Positions 1 through 6,806 of a stretch of DNA of 46,841 bases are shown here, piece after piece. A program made the position numbers and the translations under genes. This stretch comes from Bdellovibrionaceae bacterium UBA2316. Its GTDB lineage: Bacteria > Bdellovibrionota > Bdellovibrionia > Bdellovibrionales > Bdellovibrionaceae. The notes under the pieces were generated by a model. It was not told the DNA's origin. It worked only from the letters and a program-made list of their open reading frames with translations, and did no database searches. Numbering within the stretch: position 1 is the first letter of the stretch; each line of letters starts with the position of its first letter. The stretch is from assembly GCA_002345205.1 (NCBI GenBank), contig DDVI01000075.1:1-46841 (forward strand), read 5' to 3'.

Positions 1-1416
1 ATAACGATATGTCGCTTCTTCAGAAATTAAGTTTGGTTTTCCAACAATTGAAAACGGTATTCTCCATCCCGGAGCCATCAATCTGTCTTTTCGTAATGAA
101 CTATTCATATTTCTGAAAAGTTCCCTTCGCGAAGTCCAATCAGAATCGTGGCGAGCTTTCTTATAAATTTCGGCAAGCTTTGGCCCAATGTAGTCGCTAA
201 AAGGCTTTCCAATAAAAGTTGGCAACAAAGCAATAAATCCCTCTGGATCGTTGAAACCGCCAGCCCATCCAGCAAAAACAACATCTGGCTTTTTTCCTGG
301 AAGGCTTGAGAGTTCTGTAGGTGAAACTTTTAAAACTTCAACTTCAAACCCATATTCTTTGCCAAGCTTTTGAACATCCACCTTGGAAATCATGTCATCA
401 AAAGTCGCTGCAACAAATGCTAACTTTAGTTTTTGAGATTTTTTTACCTTAACCCATTTGTCGGGTTTGAAGTCAGCATTCAATAAATGACCAGCTACGC
501 CCTTTGGTATCACTCCGGTTGCGCGTTCAAATCCAAGGCTCTTAGAAGCTTGCTCGAAAACCGCTTCCACAAAATTCATTGCCCGGCTTTGCTTTTCAAT
601 ATCGCCAAAACTTTCACCATGAGGGTGCCACCAAGCTGAAGTTTGTGCATAACTAATTTGCTCAATAGATTTTAATGCCTCTGAACCCTTAAGTTTAAAA
701 ATAGATTCCTTGATAGAAGCACTCGCGCCTGGGACGTAATCTGGAATTTCCGTCGAAGGTATGTTCATTTGAGTATCCGCAAAATAGATGAGTTTCCAAC
801 TTGGAATTTCAATTTTTTCCTGCGACGGAAACGTAACATTTTTTTTCAGAAACCAATGGCCACTGTCTTTCACAAGTCGATAAGGTCCTGTCCCTATTAT
901 AGGCTCATTAGATTCTTTTTCAAATCCCCAACCTTTTGGAACAATACCGACTTGATCTCGGCTGAGAGCTTTTAAAATAGAAACATTCGGTTCTTTCATT
1001 TTTATAACTAAAACATCATCAGTCGGAGTTTCTATCGAAGCCACACTTAAAAGAAAGTTGCTGGACTGAGATTTCTTTTCGATAACTCGATTTAAAGTGT
1101 ATTCAACATCTTTTGAAGTAAGTTTCTTGCCATTTGAAAACTGACGAGTTGAATCTAACTGAAATTTTATAGTTGTACCTTGCTTTTCAAATTTCCAGCT
1201 TTTAGCGATACCCGGAATTACATTGCCAAGCTTATCCGTATCTACCAATGGCTCGAGAATTTGACCGAGCAAAATATGCTCTGAAAATTGATTGACCTCA
1301 GCCGGATCACGAGGAAACGTAACCGGAACATAGCCATACTTTTTTATATCTGTAGTTGCAGCTTGTATTTCAAAAGCCATAAGTCCTCCCACAAGGACAA
1401 AGAAAATGTTTTTCAT
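1..1416 (-). CDS. ABC transporter oligopeptide-type substrate-binding protein (SBP_bac_5), C-terminus beyond window
   Basis: I translated the minus strand directly: the frame is open from an ATG at 1416 to the left edge, giving 472 visible codons and no stop. The N-terminus is a Sec-type leader ending near Ala19-Ala20. The body matches family 5 solute-binding proteins: residues 47-75 carry the ILEPLVD...PGIAKSW pattern, 92-110 the FSNGKKLTSKDVEYTL pattern, and 175-181 the GTGPYRL hallmark. Such proteins bind peptides or related ligands in the periplasm for an ABC importer. Its ATG overlaps the stop of the upstream HExxH gene (TGATG), so the two are probably translationally coupled. That context suggests a ligand linked to the product of the neighbouring peptide-modifying enzyme, which is inference. 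Permease and ATPase genes, if present, lie outside the window. Family assignment is firm; ligand is unknown. Confidence 0.88.
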   Translation of the reverse strand, partial: MKNIFFVLVGGLMAFEIQAATTDIKKYGYVPVTFPRDPAEVNQFSEHILLGQILEPLVDTDKLGNVIPGIAKSWKFEKQGTTIKFQLDSTRQFSNGKKLTSKDVEYTLNRVIEKKSQSSNFLLSVASIETPTDDVLVIKMKEPNVSILKALSRDQVGIVPKGWGFEKESNEPIIGTGPYRLVKDSGHWFLKKNVTFPSQEKIEIPSWKLIYFADTQMNIPSTEIPDYVPGASASIKESIFKLKGSEALKSIEQISYAQTSAWWHPHGESFGDIEKQSRAMNFVEAVFEQASKSLGFERATGVIPKGVAGHLLNADFKPDKWVKVKKSQKLKLAFVAATFDDMISKVDVQKLGKEYGFEVEVLKVSPTELSSLPGKKPDVVFAGWAGGFNDPEGFIALLPTFIGKPFSDYIGPKLAEIYKKARHDSDWTSRRELFRNMNSSLRKDRLMAPGWRIPFSIVGKPNLISEEATYRY

Positions 1417-2213
1417 CACGCTACCTGCTTTGCTGTAATAGAAACTAGGAATCTTCCAAAGTCTGTTAGCTCGTTCGAATTAAACGCTTCACAATTCTCA
1501 ATAAGCAGATTTCTGAAACGTTCGTTTGAATTATTTAGATCGTTTTGAAATCTAACCATTCTATAAAGTGCCCACATACTGTGAAGTCGACCAATCGGAG
1601 GTCGTTTTCGCCCTTGAAACGGAGCATGTATTTGGTTAAAATCAAACTCTTTTATCACCAACCGATCAAGCAAATTTAAAAGGTAAAGCTCCTGATGCGC
1701 TAGTTCATGAACTATTGACGTTGCAAGGCCTTCAAGTGTTTGATCGAAAGCCTTCTTTCCTAAAATGATTGCGCCCATCAAATGCGGATGAGAGGCACTA
1801 CGAAAATGAACTCTATCTGCTTTTAAGAATAATGAAATATTGCTCGTCAGCAATCGGGATATAGTTTCATTTGTTTTTTTAATAAGCGAAAGAGCCGAAT
1901 TAATTTTCTCCGATTCTATCGAGTCAAATCCAACGCTAAGCTCACCATTTTCAACATCCTGCTTGAAAATCGAATTTACCGCATTCACCGCATCGACCGA
2001 AGTCGTCAGATCTGCTACACCTTGACTCTTTGAGCTTATAAGACAATTTCTTAATTCAACTTTTCTATAGTAGGAAAGTGATCTCGCAGTAATACCAGGT
2101 TCCGATTCTAAAGGAACTTGAATTTTCTGAAATTGACGAATCAGGTGAGCGGAGACTTCTCCGATCACCCAATTCCCTAACTCAATATGCTTCAACAAAA
2201 ATGGGCTTATCAT
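1416..2213 (-). CDS. HExxH-motif protein, candidate aKG-dependent peptide beta-hydroxylase
   Basis: A 265-residue protein without signal peptide or membrane segment, so probably cytoplasmic. It has HELAH at residues 169-173, preceded by a hydrophobic helix, and a second conserved-looking block at 197-215 (APFQ, RKRPPIGRLH, SMWAL). The spacing and the Pro-rich block followed by a His (H211, possible third ligand) resemble the family named mod_HExxH (TIGR04267), now called aKG-HExxH-type peptide beta-hydroxylase, whose members hydroxylate residues of ribosomal peptides. The assignment rests on pattern recall, not a search. The gene starts six bases after the stop of a small exported-peptide gene and overlaps the start of a peptide-binding protein, which fits a peptide-modification operon. 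The alternative is an ordinary zinc protease, but the C-terminal block argues for the hydroxylase family. Confidence 0.7.
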   Translation of the reverse strand: MISPFLLKHIELGNWVIGEVSAHLIRQFQKIQVPLESEPGITARSLSYYRKVELRNCLISSKSQGVADLTTSVDAVNAVNSIFKQDVENGELSVGFDSIESEKINSALSLIKKTNETISRLLTSNISLFLKADRVHFRSASHPHLMGAIILGKKAFDQTLEGLATSIVHELAHQELYLLNLLDRLVIKEFDFNQIHAPFQGRKRPPIGRLHSMWALYRMVRFQNDLNNSNERFRNLLIENCEAFNSNELTDFGRFLVSITAKQVA

Positions 2214-2219
2214 TTTAAC

Positions 2220-2504
2220 CTATTTCACAATGTCCATTGCCATTTGATTGAATACGCCTTCTTCGAAAATTGAAAGGTTCAATTGGGCTTGTTCATCCAA
2301 AAGAACTGCCAATTGTTGACCGTCTTTAACATCCATCGCTGCTCTCATTAGAGTCACGTCTATATTCAAAGCTTTTGCACGCTTGTCAGTTAAAAGATAA
2401 AAAACGTTAACCTTCATATTCGCAGAGTTTGGCAAGCCTTCTTGATTTGCTTTAGCTGATAATGCCAGCATCGCTGTCCCAAGAGCCAATAGTATTTTTT
2501 TCAT
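2220..2504 (-). CDS. Small exported peptide, candidate substrate (precursor) of the HExxH enzyme
   Basis: The ATG at 2504 follows a strong ribosome binding site (AGGGGGAACA), so I reject the in-frame upstream start at 2567. The product is 94 residues: a Sec-type leader (Lys2-Lys3, hydrophobic core, Ala-Lys-Ala near residue 19) and a mature part of about 75 residues without Cys. The C-terminal half is rich in Asp, Gln, Leu and Met and ends with DIVK. I do not recognise the family. Its position as first gene of the operon, six bases before the HExxH gene, suggests it is that enzyme's substrate or a partner. A Sec leader is unusual for a classical RiPP precursor, so it could equally be a small periplasmic protein that works with the binding protein. 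The coding call is firm; the role is a guess. Confidence 0.7.
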   Translation of the reverse strand: MKKILLALGTAMLALSAKANQEGLPNSANMKVNVFYLLTDKRAKALNIDVTLMRAAMDVKDGQQLAVLLDEQAQLNLSIFEEGVFNQMAMDIVK

Positions 2505-2878
2505 TGTTCCCCCTGTTATAAAAGCCTGAATGGCTTTGGAAGGAATCATTTCCAAGTTACATGCCAATACTAAAAAGACTACAGTTTAGTTAATGCCCAC
2601 CATAAGTCAGAGTCGGCCAAACATGGCCATTCTTATTTATATTGCTCACGGCAAGCGGCCATCATTGGCCTATTCAAGTATTTCACTTTATTTTTCCGGT
2701 CAAAGTTGGCCACATCGCTATTCCATAGGGTAAATTTTGGAAAAATAGTTAAAAAATTAGACGGTTTCGGCTCATAGCACTTTCGAAGTGTTCGATTAAA
2801 ACAACTTATTTCATGCATACGTTCAATGAATCCCGGCATCCGTCATTTTATAACACTCGCTCCGTATCGCCAGTCACA
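2505..2878. other. Intergenic region upstream of the peptide operon, no convincing gene
   Basis: This stretch holds the leader of the peptide operon and three TGGCCA-containing dyads (2615-2712). A 6-bp stem hairpin (AAAGCC/GGCTTT, 2521-2537) sits just upstream of the precursor ribosome binding site on the minus strand. A 68-codon open frame at 2633-2839 has no ribosome binding site and an atypical composition, so I do not call it. I could not identify a convincing -35/-10 pair. Confidence 0.5.
2615..2712. promoter_or_regulatory. Putative operator array: GGCCA-N4-TGGCC dyads
   Basis: Two near-identical dyads, GGCCAaacaTGGCCA (2615-2629) and GGCCAtcatTGGCC (2657-2670), have starts 42 bp apart, about four helical turns. 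A third half-site palindrome, TGGCCA, lies at 2707-2712. They sit 110-210 bp upstream of the precursor start on the minus strand. The symmetry and spacing are seen in the sequence; binding of a regulator is inference. Confidence 0.35.
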
Positions 2879-3058
2879 CTAAGGGCACACCTGCCCATAG
2901 TGATTTAGAATCATTGAAACTATTTTTACAACAATTGGAACTAAGATGCTCAACGCAATTTTTGTATTTATCTTCAATGTAAAACCAAATCTCTTTTTAA
3001 ATAAGAGAAGATTGATTTCCAAAAATGTTTGATTTTTTCCGTTTAACTGAGTGCTCAT
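2879..3058 (-). CDS. Small membrane protein, 59 residues, unknown function
   Basis: I place the start at the ATG at 3058, preceded by a strong ribosome binding site (AAGGGAGGTGCTA), rather than at the in-frame GTG at 3064, which lies inside that site. The product has a polar N-terminus with several Lys residues and one C-terminal membrane segment (about residues 36-51, ALSILVPIVVKIVSMIL). It ends with HYGQVCP. It is divergent from the J-domain gene at 3358 and shows no recognisable family. A single-pass small protein in an accessory region could be a toxin-like or phage-derived peptide, but nothing specific supports that. The good ribosome binding site is the main argument that it is real. 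Confidence 0.5.
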   Translation of the reverse strand: MSTQLNGKNQTFLEINLLLFKKRFGFTLKINTKIALSILVPIVVKIVSMILNHYGQVCP

Positions 3059-3357
3059 TAGCACCTCCCTTCACAAAGCTGAGGGAGTGCGCAGGGAGAG
3101 CTCAGATAAACGATCCAATAGTCTTCTAAAAAATTCAGATCTTCTAAACACGGCCCTGAAAAATCTTGAAACTTTCTCTTTAAAAAAATCACGCCAGCCG
3201 CGAGCGGCTGTCATGATTTTTGATCGGCTACGCCTTACAGAGAAAGAAAAAAGACAAGACTTCTAGAGATTTCTATTTTTCCCCCGCCAAGCAAGCTTGG
3301 TGCGTCCCCGGCGGGGGAAAAAATGTTTTTAAGAAAACAAATTCAAAGGAGAAAAAA
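3059..3357 (+). other. Leader region of the J-domain gene with two strong hairpins
   Basis: No convincing gene is present. One hairpin spans 3184-3221: outer arms AAAAATCA/TGATTTTT, a 3x3 internal loop, and a perfect CAGCCGC/GCGGCTG stem around GA. The second spans 3276-3322: a 13-bp stem TTTTTCCCCCGCC/GGCGGGGGAAAAA with a 21-nt loop, within which CCAAG/CTTGG (3287-3300) can pair, borrowing two bases of the left arm. It could be a terminator, an attenuator or a structured RNA. The J-domain ribosome binding site starts about 22 bases after the second hairpin. The 71-codon frame at 3051-3266 lacks a ribosome binding site. Confidence 0.45.
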
Positions 3358-3864
3358 ATGAACAAATACGACGCACTAAAAATTCTTGGTATTCAAGAAA
3401 GCACTATCACGGACGAATTAGTTAAGAATGCTTACCGAAAAGCCTCTTTAAAATATCACCCTGACCGAAATCCTGCCGGAAATGAAATGATGAGGTTAAT
3501 TAATGAAGCAAAGGAAGCTTTAAAGGGTGAGTCCTTTCCTTTCGAATATAAAAGCGAAGTAGGCTACGATTATGGCGATGAAATCAATACAGCACTGAAT
3601 AAAATCATAAATCTTCAAGGCTTGGTAATTGAAGTGTGCGGCGCTTGGGTGTGGGTCTCAGGGAATACTAAAGAACATTGGCAGACTTTAAAAGAGGCCG
3701 GTTTCAAATTCTCGCCGCCAAAAAAAATGGTTTATTTTAGACCACATTATGCAAGCTCTCGTCGATTTAAAAAGGATGGGCTTTCTATGGACGAAATTCG
3801 CGGCAAATACGGCGCCGACAATATTAAATCTTCCAAAACTTTCTATCTTCCGGCTCACACGTAA
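3358..3864 (+). CDS. J-domain protein with C-terminal accessory domain
   Basis: The ATG at 3358 follows CAAAGGAGAAAAAA, which decides the start over an upstream in-frame extension. The 168-residue product begins with a J domain (about 1-58) with the HPD tripeptide at 34-36, needed to stimulate Hsp70 ATPase. A second module (about 80-150) contains VWVSGNT, LKEAGFKFSPPKKMVYFRP and SMDEIRGKYG. This second block is familiar from DnaJ-like proteins of phages, plasmids and integrative elements, where the function is unknown. It lacks the Gly/Phe and zinc regions of housekeeping DnaJ. It is followed 27 bases later by another unknown gene. Together with the neighbouring toxin-antitoxin pair it suggests mobile ancestry. 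The J-domain call is firm; the physiological partner is unknown. Confidence 0.8.
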   Translation: MNKYDALKILGIQESTITDELVKNAYRKASLKYHPDRNPAGNEMMRLINEAKEALKGESFPFEYKSEVGYDYGDEINTALNKIINLQGLVIEVCGAWVWVSGNTKEHWQTLKEAGFKFSPPKKMVYFRPHYASSRRFKKDGLSMDEIRGKYGADNIKSSKTFYLPAHT

Positions 3865-3891
3865 GTGAGCCTTCACAAAAAAAGGAATTTT

Positions 3892-4440
3892 ATGACGTCT
3901 GAACAAATTCAAAATTTAGTAAAAAAACTAGAACCTTTTTTTATCGGTTTTACTGCTGTAGAAAATCGTCTTAAAAATTCAAATGGCATGGAGCTAGTTT
4001 TTAAAGAAGACTGGAAAGGCCAAACAATTGTCATTGGCCTACATGCAAAGCACGGCCACTCAATAGGATGTTCATTTTCTAAACCCCTAGAAAAAATATT
4101 CAAAGACATTCGCCGCAGACTGATGCCCGCGTATCACGCCGACTTTTTTGAAACAAAAAAAGAAAAAATCGAACGAACAGAATTTGAAGAAGCTGAAAAA
4201 CTAAAACTCAAGGCACTCGCATTTGAAATTGATGGAGAAATCTGCCGCGACTACGGCCACAGATACTCAGGAAATTCGGAATATGTAAAAGCAAACAACG
4301 TTTCGATTTATCAAACTTACAACGGAAGGTATGAGGTTCAATTGAATCTAAGTTATTTCGACGCTATGAAGATGGCTAAATTTTTAAAAGATTTCACACT
4401 TGTCGATCTTACCAAGGTCGAGATTGACCTCTCGAAGTAG
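3892..4440 (+). CDS. Hypothetical protein, 182 residues
   Basis: I choose the ATG at 3892, which follows AAAAAGGAATTTT, over the GTG at 3865 immediately after the J-domain stop. The product is soluble, without signal peptide, with a charged helical centre (about 85-115, Lys/Glu rich) and a C-terminal part containing YQTYNGRYEVQLNLSYFDAMKMAKFL. That last stretch resembles the small alpha/beta modules seen in proteins of mobile elements, but I do not recognise a family. It probably shares a transcript with the J-domain gene, 27 bases upstream. Confidence 0.65.
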   Translation: MTSEQIQNLVKKLEPFFIGFTAVENRLKNSNGMELVFKEDWKGQTIVIGLHAKHGHSIGCSFSKPLEKIFKDIRRRLMPAYHADFFETKKEKIERTEFEEAEKLKLKALAFEIDGEICRDYGHRYSGNSEYVKANNVSIYQTYNGRYEVQLNLSYFDAMKMAKFLKDFTLVDLTKVEIDLSK

Positions 4441-4579
4441 ATAGAATGAAAGTTGCTTTCTCATCCTCAATATGTGGCTTTTCAAACATAAAATGGGATG
4501 TTCCATATTGATATTCTATATTTTATCCCGTAATTATATACACTTATGTTTTAAATTACATGACTTTTAAATAATTTCC

Positions 4580-4608
4580 TTTACATTTTTACGGTTTTGT
4601 CCGATACT
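4580..4608 (+). promoter_or_regulatory. Putative sigma70-type promoter of the AbiE toxin-antitoxin operon
   Basis: TTTACA (4580-4585), a 17-bp spacer and GATACT (4603-4608) lie 24 bp upstream of the AbiEi ATG, with GGAGGA as ribosome binding site at 4615-4620. The match is by eye. Family members of AbiEi repress their own promoter; no clear inverted-repeat operator was found here. Confidence 0.45.
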
Positions 4609-4631
4609 AGCATTGGAGGAACTAAAACAAT

Positions 4632-5222
4632 ATGAATGCACTAGAAAGAATGAAAAGACATTTAGTTCCCGGTCAAGCGTATCGCAGAAGCGAGCTTGCT
4701 GCGCTGTCGTCTAACGTTGATAGAAATCTTCAATCACTAGTTAGCGAAGGATTCCTAAAAAAACTCTCTACAGGGCTTTACCTTGCTCCAAAAAAGACTG
4801 CGTTTGGAGACGCCTTACCTGAAGAGAATTCTTTACTGGAAACGTTTCTAAATGACGATCACTTCGTCGTCTATAGCCCAAGTCAGTTCAATTCTTTAGG
4901 CCTTGGCGCTACCCAGCTTTACAACACCAGAATAGTTTTCAATCGAAAGAGAACAGGCGAACTATCCGTTGGGGGCAGGACATACTCATTTAAGCTCTGG
5001 CGTGAAGCGCCCAAAGCATTGTCAGAAGAGTTTCTAGTCGTTGAGCTATTAAATCGCATAAATGAACTTGCTGAAGATCGCGAAGCGCTACTTGCAAAGC
5101 TTCGAGAAAAGCTTCCGACTTTCAATAAAGCAAAATTGCATAATGCTGCAAATCGTTTTGGTACTCTATCAGCACAGAAGAAACTAAAAGCTCTGCTCCA
5201 AGACCAACAAAAGGCTCTGTAA
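4632..5222 (+). CDS. Type IV toxin-antitoxin antitoxin, AbiEi / DUF6088 family
   Basis: A 196-residue protein with an N-terminal winged-helix region (about 1-55) whose features include YRRSELAALSS and the wing-like GFLKKLSTGLYLAPK. This matches the transcriptional-regulator head of AbiEi and DUF6088 antitoxins. A central domain (about 65-150) contains NDDHFVVYSPSQFNSLGLG and TRIVFNRKRTGEL. In this family the antitoxin represses its own operon and counteracts the nucleotidyltransferase toxin without forming a tight complex. The start follows TTGGAGGAACTAAAACAAT, and the toxin gene starts two bases after its stop. Assignment rests on motif recall plus the partner gene, and is strong for the pair. 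Confidence 0.82.
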   Translation: MNALERMKRHLVPGQAYRRSELAALSSNVDRNLQSLVSEGFLKKLSTGLYLAPKKTAFGDALPEENSLLETFLNDDHFVVYSPSQFNSLGLGATQLYNTRIVFNRKRTGELSVGGRTYSFKLWREAPKALSEEFLVVELLNRINELAEDREALLAKLREKLPTFNKAKLHNAANRFGTLSAQKKLKALLQDQQKAL

Positions 5223-5224
5223 AA

Positions 5225-6199
5225 ATGTCGATTTTTCTTCATGAACATCCAGACTTTAAGGATCTATTAGAAATAGTAGCAACCGAACAGAAAATTAACG
5301 ATCCTTATCTTGTCGAAAAAGATTACTGGATCATGCATTGTCTTTGGGGATTGGCAGATTTAGGTCTTAAATTTGAATTAAAAGGCGGAACTTCCCTTTC
5401 AAAAGGTTACAAATGTATCAACAGGTTTTCGGAAGATATAGACATAAGAATTCATCCTCCTACTGTATATAAAGAGCCACTGTATTTTGGAAAAAATCAA
5501 CAAGATGATAAACATATCGAGTCACGCAATAAATTTTTCGATTGGATTCTAAATTTTCTAGATGGAAAAATTCATGGCCTTACTTCTGTAGTTCGCGATA
5601 ATAATTTTGATGACGAAGATTCCAGAAGTTGCGGCATTAGATTAATTTACAATTCACACTTCGGGACACCCAAAGGTGGATTGAAAGAAGGTGTGCTGTT
5701 GGAAATTGGCTTCGATACGACGACACCAAACCAGCCACTACATATTGGCTCTTGGGCTCTCAACAAAGCTCAGAAAACACCTGGAGTTGAGGTCAAAGAC
5801 AACAGTGCAAAAGGTGTCGTTTGTTATGAGCCCAAGCACACTTTCGTTGAGAAACTTCAAGCAGTTGTTAAAAAATTTAAGCAATATAAAGATGGAAAGA
5901 CTGGGAAAGGAAACCTTCCCGAAAACTTCATTCGTCATTATTACGATTTGTATCAGTTGATTGATCGAGAAGATGTTCAATCATTTATTGGAACTTCACA
6001 ATACAAAGACTTTAAAAAAGAGCGATTCAAATCGCTAGATAATAAAGTTTCAAATAGCGATGCATTTAAGTTGTCTAACGCGGATGACAGAATTCTTTTT
6101 GAAAAAGAGTACAATCGTAGTTCGAATTTATATTACAAAGGCCGCCCAACATTGGACGAAATTCTAAATAGAATTGCCAAAGACCTAGATCGTCTATAG
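5225..6199 (+). CDS. Type IV toxin, AbiEii/AbiGii-family nucleotidyltransferase
   Basis: The 324-residue product has the AbiEii nucleotidyltransferase signature: KGGTSLSK at residues 53-60 and SEDIDI with Asp71 and Asp73 as the metal-binding DxD pair. Upstream, VEKDYWIMHCLWGL (30-43) is also typical of the family. A helical C-terminal half contains KHTFVEKLQAV and FIRHYYDLYQL. AbiEii toxins transfer nucleotides, in studied cases to tRNA acceptor ends, and arrest growth, giving phage defence or plasmid maintenance. All key residues look intact, so the toxin is predicted to be active. It is in a two-gene operon with AbiEi. The substrate here is unknown. Confidence 0.88.
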   Translation: MSIFLHEHPDFKDLLEIVATEQKINDPYLVEKDYWIMHCLWGLADLGLKFELKGGTSLSKGYKCINRFSEDIDIRIHPPTVYKEPLYFGKNQQDDKHIESRNKFFDWILNFLDGKIHGLTSVVRDNNFDDEDSRSCGIRLIYNSHFGTPKGGLKEGVLLEIGFDTTTPNQPLHIGSWALNKAQKTPGVEVKDNSAKGVVCYEPKHTFVEKLQAVVKKFKQYKDGKTGKGNLPENFIRHYYDLYQLIDREDVQSFIGTSQYKDFKKERFKSLDNKVSNSDAFKLSNADDRILFEKEYNRSSNLYYKGRPTLDEILNRIAKDLDRL

Positions 6200-6315
6200 C
6201 AATTCTTCGCATCCAAAAGTGCATACTCTGATAATCCAGAAATGACCTAACTTGGAAAATCAAGCTTAAATCAGATTTGGCAAAAGAACCGTAAATTTTT
6301 GAAAACGGTTTTCAA

Positions 6316-6353
6316 CAGAAAGAGCCTCCGAATAATCAACGAGGCTCTTTCTG
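6316..6353. terminator. Bidirectional hairpin terminator between convergent genes
   Basis: A perfect 13-bp stem (CAGAAAGAGCCTC at 6316-6328 with its complement at 6341-6353) encloses a 12-nt loop. It lies between the AbiEii stop and the convergent gene ending at 6370. A 7-1-7 dyad TGAAAAC-G-GTTTTCA sits at 6300-6314. Flanking U-tracts are modest, so efficiency is uncertain. Confidence 0.6.
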
Positions 6354-6369
6354 CTTTTGCATTTTCACA

Positions 6370-6774
6370 CTACGCCACTGTTTCGTTTTTGACCTCAAAA
6401 TGGTGCTGTTTTAAAAAGCCCAGGTACTCAACCGACATTGTAAACCCGAGAAAATCGCGTTTTGAAATCGGGCCATGGATTTTAATATATTTTTGGCGCA
6501 ATTGTTCCATTCGATCTTCATTAGTTAAGGATTGCTCTTGCAGCATTTTAATATGCTCAGGCTTCAAAATCGAGAGCGCGAAATTTAACAATTCGTGCTT
6601 CTTAATTTTGCGGCCGATGGTTTTCTTATTTGCCTCAAGTAAAATTTCCTTTGCACGGCTGGTGAATGTTTTTGAAGCTCGTTTGAGCTTTGGCTTTGAA
6701 TTATTTTTGATGTTAGTTTTTACGATTTCAGATTTAGCAGTTTGATTCATTTCTTCCATGTTTTGGTTCTCCAT
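6370..6774 (-). CDS. Hypothetical charged protein, about 130 residues
   Basis: A Lys/Glu-rich soluble protein with a low-complexity N-terminus (about 1-40) and a helical C-terminal domain containing the NEDRMEQLRQKY and SKRDFLGFTMSVEYLGFLKQHHF stretches. Three in-frame ATGs are available (6774, 6759, 6750). The one at 6759 is best supported, by GGAG nine bases upstream, so the first five residues may not be translated. The overlapping plus-strand frame at 6299-6745 has a Phe/Ser/Cys-rich composition typical of a shadow. I do not recognise the family. It lies downstream of the double-HTH gene on the same strand, separated by 32 bases or more. Confidence 0.6.
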   Translation of the reverse strand: MENQNMEEMNQTAKSEIVKTNIKNNSKPKLKRASKTFTSRAKEILLEANKKTIGRKIKKHELLNFALSILKPEHIKMLQEQSLTNEDRMEQLRQKYIKIHGPISKRDFLGFTMSVEYLGFLKQHHFEVKNETVA

Positions 6775-6806
6775 TTTGTTTTTTTAATTTGTAATTCGAT
6801 TTCAAA

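Noticed and set aside
2633..2839. 68-codon minus-strand open frame
   Set aside because: No ribosome binding site, odd composition, and it overlaps the dyad array of the upstream region.
3051..3266. 71-codon plus-strand frame before the J-domain gene
   Set aside because: No ribosome binding site and it runs through the hairpin; composition is not protein-like.
6299..6745. 148-codon plus-strand frame opposite the hypothetical gene
   Set aside because: Phe/Ser/Cys-rich shadow of the Lys/Glu-rich minus-strand gene, starting inside the terminator region.
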